24,379 bases of DNA from Atribacterota bacterium. GTDB lineage: Bacteria; Atribacterota; Phoenicimicrobiia; Phoenicimicrobiales; Phoenicimicrobiaceae. Made by a program: the position numbers and the translations under genes. Where the stretch lies: positions 1 to 24,379 of the forward strand of contig DAOUWX010000009.1 in NCBI GenBank assembly GCA_030666935.1, given 5' to 3'. Under the pieces are notes generated by a model. It did no database searches. It was not told the DNA's origin and saw nothing but the letters and a program-made list of their open reading frames with translations. Of this stretch, positions 8,232-14,382 are shown in pieces; the first letter of the stretch is position 1; every line of letters begins with the position of its first letter.

Positions 8232-9386
8232 TTATCTTTTTTCGTTATTTAAAGAATGAAGTATTAAGAATAGAATAAAGCTAATAAAGACAGGAATGGC
8301 AGCTAAACGATAAGCTCCGATTAAACTGATTTGATCTGCAATCCATCCATAAAGAGTTGGGGCAATAGTGGCAGAAATCCCTTCAGCGAAAATCCCTATT
8401 CCGAAAAAACTGCTTTGATTGTGAACTGGACAAATAAAGGTTTGCCAGATATTTTGACTGGGGTAATATAATCCCTGTAAAATGCCCAAAATTCCAATTA
8501 ATAAGATAATAATAATAGGTCGGACAACAAAAGTGACACCCAGAATCAGAAAAGCACTGACAATGGTTGTTGATAATAGTAAGTCAAATGGCTGGCTTTT
8601 ATCTGAAATTCTACTGGAAATAAGATTTCCTAAAAATACACCGGCTAAAAATATACTTATACTCCAGGAAGAAATTTCCGGTCGTAAACCAATATAATCT
8701 ATAGCATAAAATGGTAGAAAGGCAATAATTGCCCATGTTCCCAGCTTTCGAATAGCCTTGCTAATGAAAAATAGAGGAATATGGCTTTGTTTAATCTTCT
8801 TATCTGCTTCTGCTTTGTGGTTTTTCTTTCCCCTTTTCGACTTCAGATAGGCATAAGCCAAAAAATAACCGGGTAAAGAGATAAGAAGGCAGGTTATTTT
8901 CCATCCCCAAAGATGAACGAAAAAACCAAATAATAAGCTTGAAATAAATGCCCCTGCAACTCCTGCAGCGCCAAATAAGCCAAAATTGCGCCCTCTTTGA
9001 CTAATTAAAGAATTTTCTCTTACAATCGCCGTAGCCAGAGGATGAAAAGTGGAAACACCAATAGCCATTAAAAACAAAAAAGCAATAATAATGTGAAAAT
9101 TCTGTGCCCAGATTAAACCACCCAGCAAAATTGAAGAAGAGATAAAACCACCGGCTATAATCGTTCTTTTATCATGTGTATCTCCAAAATAGCCGAAGAT
9201 TAAAGTAAATATAGACCTTATGGCAAAATAAATAGTTAATATTAAACCAGATTGAACATAATTAATATGGAATTCTTCTCGTAAAAGTGGTAAAAGTAGA
9301 GGAATAATAAACATATAAGAATCATTAAAAGCATGTCCCAGCCTATTTATTATTAATCTTTTTTTTATTTCTTTTTTCCCCGGCAT
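8232..9386 (-). CDS. MFS transporter (12 TM, drug/fosmidomycin-efflux-like)
   Basis: An inner-membrane transporter of the major facilitator superfamily with about twelve hydrophobic segments. The first helix carries LGHAFNDSYMFIIPLLLPLL and a loop has FGYFGDTHDKRTII, the usual loop 2-3 basic motif. A charged central loop (LKSKRGKKNHKAEADKKIK) separates the two six-helix halves. It resembles Fsr-like and other small-molecule exporters, but the substrate is not predictable. I prefer the ATG at 9386, which has GAAGG about eleven bases upstream, over the in-frame TTG at 9404, which has none. This gives 384 residues. It stands alone as a monocistronic gene between two RAYT-derived MITEs. Confidence 0.85.
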   Translation of the reverse strand: MPGKKEIKKRLIINRLGHAFNDSYMFIIPLLLPLLREEFHINYVQSGLILTIYFAIRSIFTLIFGYFGDTHDKRTIIAGGFISSSILLGGLIWAQNFHIIIAFLFLMAIGVSTFHPLATAIVRENSLISQRGRNFGLFGAAGVAGAFISSLLFGFFVHLWGWKITCLLISLPGYFLAYAYLKSKRGKKNHKAEADKKIKQSHIPLFFISKAIRKLGTWAIIAFLPFYAIDYIGLRPEISSWSISIFLAGVFLGNLISSRISDKSQPFDLLLSTTIVSAFLILGVTFVVRPIIIILLIGILGILQGLYYPSQNIWQTFICPVHNQSSFFGIGIFAEGISATIAPTLYGWIADQISLIGAYRLAAIPVFISFILFLILHSLNNEKR

Positions 9387-9458
9387 TTTTTCTGTAACCT
9401 TCAATTGAAATATAAAACTACTATAATGCTTTCACTTAAAAATTACAACAGAGATTTC

Positions 9459-9585
9459 GGGGTTCAGGTCTTGCAATATCACATTTTATCTTTCCGATTA
9501 ATTTTCTTAGTCGCCCGGATCACCGTAGAATAATACACGCCAAGATATTCTGCTATCTATTTTGTAATATTGCAAGATCTAACCC
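9459..9585 (-). repeat. RAYT-derived MITE, 127 bp, with RAYT tail
   Basis: Inverted ends lie at 9459-9479 and 9567-9585, with several mismatches (GATCTAACCC on the right), so this copy is older. The minus strand encodes IAEYLGVYYSTVIRA followed by TKKINRKDKM and a stop. It differs from the 8073 copy at a few codons, some silently. GAGATTTC precedes its left end, as GAAGATTTC does at 2888. Confidence 0.83.
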
Positions 9586-9632
9586 TATCATCTTTCTATC
9601 ATCTTTATCCTACTGGCTCCCTTTTTTTTTAC

Positions 9633-9678
9633 TTGACATTAATTTCCTAATACTATACACTTATTAATAAATGTATAG
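9633..9678 (+). promoter_or_regulatory. Promoter and 26-bp palindromic operator of the second AbiE operon
   Basis: TTGACA at 9633-9638 is a perfect -35 box. About 15-17 bases on, TATACA/TACACT is a weak -10. The -10 overlaps a palindrome at 9653-9678, CTATACAC-TTATTAATAA-ATGTATAG, with 24 of 26 positions symmetrical. AbiEi-family antitoxins are known to repress their own promoters through inverted repeats, so this is a natural operator for the protein encoded 17 bases downstream. Bound protein would cover the -10. Confidence 0.7.
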
Positions 9679-9695
9679 AAATAGGGATAATTATT

Positions 9696-10298
9696 ATGAG
9701 TACAAAAGAGAAAAAATTTATAGAATTTCTGAAGAAAAAAGGAGGAATGGTCAGCTATAAGGAAATTATCAAAGCTGGCTTTAGCAAAGCTTTTCTTAAG
9801 GATAACCTGGATTCTGGCCGAATTCAGAAAGTTGATCGCGCCCTGTATAGACTATCTGATGGTTTCAACCTATCAAACCCGGATCTGGTGGCTGTATCAA
9901 TCAAAGTTTCAAAAGGAGTTGTATGTTTACTTTCTGCGCTGGCTTTTCATGAAGCAACAAGCGAGATACCCCGATATGTTAATATAGCAATTCCCCGTGG
10001 TGCATATGCTAATAAAATTAATTATCCTCCGGTTAAATTCTACCGCTTCGCCTCCAAAGCATGGGAAGCTGGCATTGAAAAACACGAAATTGGTGAATAT
10101 CAAATTAAAGTTTATGGCCTTGCCAAGACGATTACCGATTGTTTCAAGTTCCGTAATAAGATCGGAATGGATGTCGCCAGAGAAGCTCTCAAGATTGCTA
10201 TAACCGAAAAAGGCGTACAGCCTAAAGAAATTATGCAATATGCAGAGATTTGCCGCGTTGATAATATTATCAAACCTATTCTGGAGGCTATGCTATGA
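9696..10298 (+). CDS. AbiEi-like antitoxin/autorepressor (toxin partner degraded)
   Basis: A 200-residue AbiEi-family protein. The N-terminal winged-helix part holds MVSYKEIIKAGFSKAFL and ends with KVDRALYRLSDG. The core holds VCLLSALAFHEATSEIPRYV and a later LAKTITDCFKFRNK, the usual family order. It is not a copy of the AbiEi gene at 1882-2715; the two are divergent subfamilies. It overlaps the following toxin remnant by ATGA, the usual translational coupling of AbiE pairs. The start at 9696 follows AGGGAT at a suitable distance. Since only the toxin's N-terminus remains, the protein is now an orphan repressor or antitoxin. It is one of the few plus-strand genes here. Confidence 0.83.
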   Translation: MSTKEKKFIEFLKKKGGMVSYKEIIKAGFSKAFLKDNLDSGRIQKVDRALYRLSDGFNLSNPDLVAVSIKVSKGVVCLLSALAFHEATSEIPRYVNIAIPRGAYANKINYPPVKFYRFASKAWEAGIEKHEIGEYQIKVYGLAKTITDCFKFRNKIGMDVAREALKIAITEKGVQPKEIMQYAEICRVDNIIKPILEAML

Positions 10299-10498
10299 AA
10301 AAAGATATCAAAAATATACGAGCCTCTATACGGGCGAAACTACAAAATAAAGCGAAAGAAACAAACCGTCCTTTCGCAGAAGTATTGCAATATTTTGGGA
10401 TAGAAAGATTTCTTTATAAACCGCTTAATGCGATTAATAAATCAGAGAAGTTTGATGCCCAATGGAAAGCTTCCCGCTCCTGGGAATGTAAGAATTAA
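10295..10498 (+). pseudogene. Truncated AbiEii-like nucleotidyltransferase toxin
   Basis: The first 50 residues or so (KDIKNIRASIRAKLQNKAKE, then RPFAEVLQYFGIERFLYK) are typical of the N-terminal helix region of AbiEii-family toxins. Family members continue into a KFVLKGG-type motif and the catalytic DxD, with a total of about 270-300 residues. Here the frame diverges after SEKFD and stops at 67 residues, so the active site is missing. The sequence directly after the stop is a palindromic RAYT-type repeat and a RAYT C-terminal relic, the likely cause of the truncation. The ATGA overlap with the antitoxin is preserved. Confidence 0.78.
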
Positions 10499-10522
10499 AA
10501 TAGGGACAGCACATCCTATTTT
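10497..10522 (+). repeat. Palindromic end of a second RAYT-type family; could act as a terminator
   Basis: AAAATAGG (10497-10504) pairs with CCTATTTT (10515-10522) around a ten-base loop, and two more T residues follow. It directly follows the toxin stop and could terminate the abiE transcript. Its GACAGCACATCCTATTTT half resembles sequence at about 14305 and 24015, so it is more likely a mobile-element end that now serves as a terminator. Confidence 0.55.
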
Positions 10523-10524
10523 TT

Positions 10525-10632
10525 CTATGGTTTAGCTTTCCCTAAAACCTCAACCATCTGGTTAAGAAACTCCTCAGACCCTACAGGTTGTCCGCTAAAA
10601 GTGTCCGAATTATTGACTTGGTATATCTTCCC
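10525..10632 (-). pseudogene. C-terminal relic of a second REP transposase
   Basis: The minus strand from 10632 to the stop at 10525 reads about 35 residues ending SGQPVGSEEFLNQMVEVLGK. The GxPxGSEEFxxxxxxxLG pattern is typical of the C-terminus of a large RAYT subfamily (often GRPLGSEEFI..LE..LGR). It is unlike the tail of the RAYT at 91-933, so it belongs to a different lineage. An in-frame stop lies just upstream, and the HUH core is gone. It lies between the truncated toxin and the beta-helix gene. Confidence 0.6.
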
Positions 10633-10689
10633 ATTTTATTTAAATATGCCAAACGAAACATCCCCTTGTCTTTCTTTGCCTTATTTCTT

Positions 10690-12471
10690 TCAATCCTCAA
10701 TTATTATTACCGGGGTTTCGGTAAAAAAATCAATTTTCTTTTGCGCAATAAGATTTTCTCCTTTCCACACTTCCAAATTTTTCAATTCGATGTAATTGAA
10801 CTCATCAAAGACCAGGCTGAATTTCGCCTGGCCAGTATCATCTGATACGAACGTTTTGCTGTTAATTTTAATTAAAGCTCCTTTAACCAAATTAGCGTCC
10901 TTATCTTTAATTATTACATCATATTCTCTTGTTACCCTAGCGTCTTCCCACCGCAAATTTTTTCTAACCTCTTCACCAATCTTTAAACTTCCTTTAATAG
11001 TAAAATCATTCTCCATTGAGTGATATGTCAAGCCACCTATTATTTCTCCTGCAATGGTCCATAGCCCGTTTTCAAAGATCATTGTTCCGAAGAAATTTCT
11101 GGGAATAAATTCACACATATGTGAATTAATCAAAGTAACAGTCGATTGCCCACTTGGTTGGAGAAAAAGATAATCGGAATTTTTAATAATTACATTCGAG
11201 TCTTCTATAGTAAACGGCCACTGTCCCATTATAACAACATCCCTTAGTATAATATCTCTATACTTAAGGCTGGAAGGAATTCCTACCATCAGATTTTTAA
11301 ACTCCACATCCTCATTTATCAGGTCCAGGAATACTTTTCTCAATTCAGAATTGGATATCCTGACATGTGCATCAGGGTCAAGGAAAAACAGCCAACCCCT
11401 TTCGTAAGGTCCGTGCTCAAGTTCACCTGTGAAATCATCTTTTAGAATATGCGTCCTTTCCAAAACAAGATTATAATCTGCCTCTGGAATAATCTCATGA
11501 ACATCCCATGATTCGAAATAAACTCCTGATTCAAGTCCACTTATATCCAGGTGTGCACCTGCTGGCACCTTTAACCCAAGTGCGCCAATGGTAGAATCGA
11601 TGAGTGTTGTATCTCCTCCGGTTACCTGTAAAAGGCCACCTATGGTGAATACCATCTCAGAATTTATCATAGTTAGCTGAGCTCCCTCAGACATATCAAA
11701 ATAATGAATCGATGTGGGGGAATCAGTCATACTTACCGTTCCACGGTTCATCACACATACAAGACCGGTATCCGGGAAAATACTGGAATTCTCCACTTCG
11801 AGCGAGGCCCCCGGTTCAACAAATATGTAAACATGTACTGTAGGCGCACTGCCTTGTCCCATCCTCAACTGAGAATTCTTGATTATAAGCTTAGCCTGAT
11901 CATTAATATATATGTGGCCTTTCTGAAAGTATTTTACATTCTCTATAATTTTAGTCTCTGTACCTCCTATCACCAATTCCTCGTTATGATTTATCCAATC
12001 GGATGTGCATTCCTTTTCTGAGGCGGTTTTACAGCCAAAATCGACTAAATTGAATTCATACTTATCAGTAAGCCCCTCACCGGGGATATCAAACTGAATA
12101 TTTCCACAGCAAGGGAAATTAACCTCAGTTAGAGGACTGACCCAGGGAAGAGCCCCGACAATGAGGCCGGTTGGTGATTCCTCCAAGGGCGCATTTGGAC
12201 GAACGACCGGGTTTCCATGCCCGCCTTCCATAGACACTTCTTCACCATCAACATACATTATCCAATTACCCCAGGTAGAGGGAAATGGATCAAGAGTTAT
12301 TCCAATAATTTTCATATCAGAATCCCAGAACATATCAGTTATTTTAATAGTAAAGGAATCAAGAGCAGAACTTGTTAGAGATGTCCTACTATATCCATTA
12401 ATTAATACTAAAACTATTATTATAAAAAACAGGCTGAAATATTTAAAATAACTAATCCTTTTTCTTTTCAT
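10690..12471 (-). CDS. Large exported/anchored protein with beta-helix-like repeats
   Basis: I do not recognise a specific family. The protein has 593 residues from the ATG at 12471, chosen because GGAG lies eight bases upstream; the open frame continues a little further without a plausible start. The N-terminus is basic and then strongly hydrophobic (YFSLFFIIIVLVLI), a signal anchor. The central part has irregular short repeats such as AKLIIKNSQLRMG, ASLEVENSSIF, AQLTMINSEMVF and GDTTLIDSTIG, the pattern of a right-handed parallel beta-helix. A C-terminal stretch (KGALIKINSKTFVSDDTGQA) resembles a carboxypeptidase-regulatory-like or Ig-like fold. It is probably a surface protein. The gene is flanked by relics and seems monocistronic. 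Confidence 0.72.
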   Translation of the reverse strand: MKRKRISYFKYFSLFFIIIVLVLINGYSRTSLTSSALDSFTIKITDMFWDSDMKIIGITLDPFPSTWGNWIMYVDGEEVSMEGGHGNPVVRPNAPLEESPTGLIVGALPWVSPLTEVNFPCCGNIQFDIPGEGLTDKYEFNLVDFGCKTASEKECTSDWINHNEELVIGGTETKIIENVKYFQKGHIYINDQAKLIIKNSQLRMGQGSAPTVHVYIFVEPGASLEVENSSIFPDTGLVCVMNRGTVSMTDSPTSIHYFDMSEGAQLTMINSEMVFTIGGLLQVTGGDTTLIDSTIGALGLKVPAGAHLDISGLESGVYFESWDVHEIIPEADYNLVLERTHILKDDFTGELEHGPYERGWLFFLDPDAHVRISNSELRKVFLDLINEDVEFKNLMVGIPSSLKYRDIILRDVVIMGQWPFTIEDSNVIIKNSDYLFLQPSGQSTVTLINSHMCEFIPRNFFGTMIFENGLWTIAGEIIGGLTYHSMENDFTIKGSLKIGEEVRKNLRWEDARVTREYDVIIKDKDANLVKGALIKINSKTFVSDDTGQAKFSLVFDEFNYIELKNLEVWKGENLIAQKKIDFFTETPVIIIED

Positions 12472-12616
12472 TTTTATATCTCCTTTCGCTCTAATCAATT
12501 TGAAAAATATACATTTATTAAACTATGAAGTAAAATTGATTAGTCTATTATTCCCTCAAGGTGTAATACAACATACGGTCTTCTGTCACAGATGAAGTTA
12601 TGTCAAATGTTGAGAC

Positions 12617-12642
12617 CCCTATTTGACCCTATTCCCCTATTC
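12617..12642. repeat. CCCTATT direct repeats between genes
   Basis: Three CCCTATT units occur in close succession, separated by TTGA-like spacers. They sit in the gap between the TPR gene and the beta-helix gene. This may be a transposon end or simple slippage; nothing more can be said. Confidence 0.4.
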
Positions 12643-12654
12643 TTGATTTCATAT

Positions 12655-13287
12655 TTAGATATCGATGGCTTTATGAGAACCATTCATTTCCTTATAAACA
12701 AACTCTAAATTTTTTGGAGCAACTTTATTATCAGGATCTATTGCCATTGCCTTTTTGTATAAATTAATAGCTTGCGGGTATTGCTTGAGCTCATAATAGA
12801 CATTACCTAAATCAATGTAATTAGCTATAACATTAGGATCTAATTCAATCGCTCTCTGATATGAATCAATAGCCTGCTGGTATTGCTCAAGTTCATCATA
12901 AACATGACCCAAATAATAGTAAGCAACTGCAGAATTGCGATTGATTGTTATTAACTTTCTAAAAGCCTTAATAGCCTTCTGGTATTCCTCGAGATAATAA
13001 TAGTTTATGCCTAAATGATTGTATGCTTCAGCATCATTAGGATTGATCGCGATTGCCTTCAGGTAGAATTCATTCTTCTTCCGACATTTCTTTTCTTGAA
13101 CTTCTCTTTCTTTAATTTCTTTCATTTGACAGGTATTTATAAAAAAATCAACGTGGGAACCATCTTCTGTAATGCATTTTGGACAAACACCATGATAGAG
13201 GGAAAGATTAGTAAACTTCACTTCTATGGTACTCTTCTGATTACATCTGGGACATGTTACTGTAATTAGTTCCTTTTCTTTTTTCAC
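12655..13287 (-). CDS. Zinc-ribbon plus TPR-repeat protein
   Basis: A 210-residue cytoplasmic protein with an N-terminal four-cysteine zinc ribbon (C12PRC15 and C35PKC38) followed from about residue 75 by three to four tetratricopeptide repeats. The repeats show the usual pattern, for example YNHLGINYYYLEEYQKAIKA and AYYYLGHVYDELEQYQQAID, with a conserved proline at the end (AIELDPN). Such proteins are protein-protein scaffolds; the partner is not evident. Translation starts at GTG 13287, supported by AAGGAGG seven or eight bases upstream. It lies near a broken gene and the EEP nuclease but shows no tight coupling to them. Confidence 0.8.
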   Translation of the reverse strand: MKKEKELITVTCPRCNQKSTIEVKFTNLSLYHGVCPKCITEDGSHVDFFINTCQMKEIKEREVQEKKCRKKNEFYLKAIAINPNDAEAYNHLGINYYYLEEYQKAIKAFRKLITINRNSAVAYYYLGHVYDELEQYQQAIDSYQRAIELDPNVIANYIDLGNVYYELKQYPQAINLYKKAMAIDPDNKVAPKNLEFVYKEMNGSHKAIDI

Positions 13288-13341
13288 AATATAGCCTCCT
13301 TATTTAAGGGAGAGGGTAAACTGATTATATTACTAATATGA

Positions 13342-13470
13342 TTAGCCTTTGTTATATTGCAAGACCTGGCCCTCTATTTTACGGCCGTCATCCTTACTCC
13401 CAGCAAGCATTATATTATTACGATACGCCCATTGAATTTGCTTGGATAAAATGTAATCATGTGTGTTCAT
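13342..13470 (-). pseudogene. 5' fragment of an unknown gene ending in a RAYT-family REP
   Basis: On the minus strand GGGAGG precedes an ATG at 13470. The frame reads MNTHDYILSKQIQWAYRNNI and continues for about 12 more residues before entering a REP terminus, where it becomes EGQVLQYNKG and stops at 13342. The first 32 residues or so are therefore a real N-terminus with a good ribosome binding site, and the tail is mobile-element sequence. I cannot place the family with confidence; the start recalls large nuclease-like proteins, but that is only an impression. The rest of the gene has been lost. Confidence 0.6.
13351..13374 (-). repeat. Half REP element of the RAYT family
   Basis: TTATATTGCAAGACCTGGCC followed by CTCT matches the right end of the MITEs at 8073 and 23388. 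The opposite inverted end is missing, so one side of this element has been deleted, probably together with the 3' part of the gene it cut. Confidence 0.75.
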
Positions 13471-13525
13471 AATTATCCTCCCTTGTTTTGAATTATATTT
13501 TTAAAACAACCTTCCCCCTAATATC

Positions 13526-14257
13526 TTACAAATACAATGTAATAACTACAGGGTTATGATCACTGTATTTTCGGACTTTGTCGTTATCTACAACTTCGCA
13601 GCTTATTAATTTTTTTGAGATCGATTTACTAACAAAAAAGTAGTCATTTTGCCATTTTACTTTGCTTTTTTGGTGTCTGAGAGTTTGAACGGGAAATTCT
13701 TTATTTGATAATTTGAAACAATCATTCAAATTGAAATCTTCAAGTCTATCAAAAAAGATCTTATGAGAATCATTCTTTTGTATTGGATCTAATTGTATGC
13801 TGGCATTCAAATCTCCACCCAAAACGATATTTCTTTTACCGTCTAGATAACCGTTAAATATACAAGTTAAATCTGAAAGCATTCTATGAAGATTTGTTAT
13901 AGAATAGCCTTTTGTAGGACCATTACTTTCCATGAGTCCATATAATGAGATAAAGGTTAATTTTCTATCCTCTATGATAGTATTGGCAATTGAAAAAGCA
14001 CCTTTGAATTCTGTTTTTATAATTTCCTCAGTTAATTTATATTTTTTACTATATATACCTGAACCCCAAGGACGATTGCCGCCAATTTCATTCCAAACAA
14101 GATGTTCCTTATCATTTTGAATTCTCTTTAAGGGCCTAGCTTCTTGAAAAAAAATAATATCTGCGTCGATTTCTTTGAGGCAATAATCCCATGCTTCTTC
14201 AAAGTATTTTTTATATTGCCAATAAGCCATATTCCAGGTTGCGATTTTTATTTTCAT
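13526..14257 (-). CDS. Endonuclease/exonuclease/phosphatase (EEP) family enzyme
   Basis: A 243-residue protein with the full EEP (DNase I / exonuclease III-like) active-site set: N9 in ATWNM, E39 in IIFFQEA, D149 and N151 in LGGDLNAS, D205 in WQNDYFFV, and D233-H234 in YSDHNPV. The fold is a metal-dependent phosphodiesterase; members cut DNA or RNA or hydrolyse phosphate esters. QNDYFFVSK and the short length favour a nuclease over a sphingomyelinase, but this is not certain. GGAG lies seven bases before the ATG. The upstream neighbour on the same strand is a reverse transcriptase, 125 bases away. An EEP nuclease next to a reverse transcriptase recalls the domain pair of eukaryotic LINE elements, but here they are separate genes and the link is only positional. 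Confidence 0.87.
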   Translation of the reverse strand: MKIKIATWNMAYWQYKKYFEEAWDYCLKEIDADIIFFQEARPLKRIQNDKEHLVWNEIGGNRPWGSGIYSKKYKLTEEIIKTEFKGAFSIANTIIEDRKLTFISLYGLMESNGPTKGYSITNLHRMLSDLTCIFNGYLDGKRNIVLGGDLNASIQLDPIQKNDSHKIFFDRLEDFNLNDCFKLSNKEFPVQTLRHQKSKVKWQNDYFFVSKSISKKLISCEVVDNDKVRKYSDHNPVVITLYL

Positions 14258-14274
14258 AATATATCTCCGGTGAT

Positions 14275-14320
14275 ATTAAAGTTACCGAATTATTGCGCTG
14301 GCACATCTTCTTTATTTATC
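14275..14320. repeat. Copy A of the CCGAATTATTG repeat family
   Basis: The sequence AAGTTACCGAATTATTGCGC and the following GGCACATCTTCTTTATTT match copies near 10598 and 23989 over about 25-35 bases. It occupies part of the gap between the reverse transcriptase and EEP genes and may be a mobile-element remnant. Confidence 0.55.
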
Positions 14321-14382
14321 TATTTTAAAATAAAATATTAATTATCTAAGAAATGGTATGTGTCTATTTATTCTATAATTAT

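Noticed and set aside
9927..10845. Antisense and other-frame ORFs around the second AbiE operon, including 10588-10845
   Set aside because: They are shadows of the antitoxin, the RAYT relic and the beta-helix gene, without start signals or domain features.
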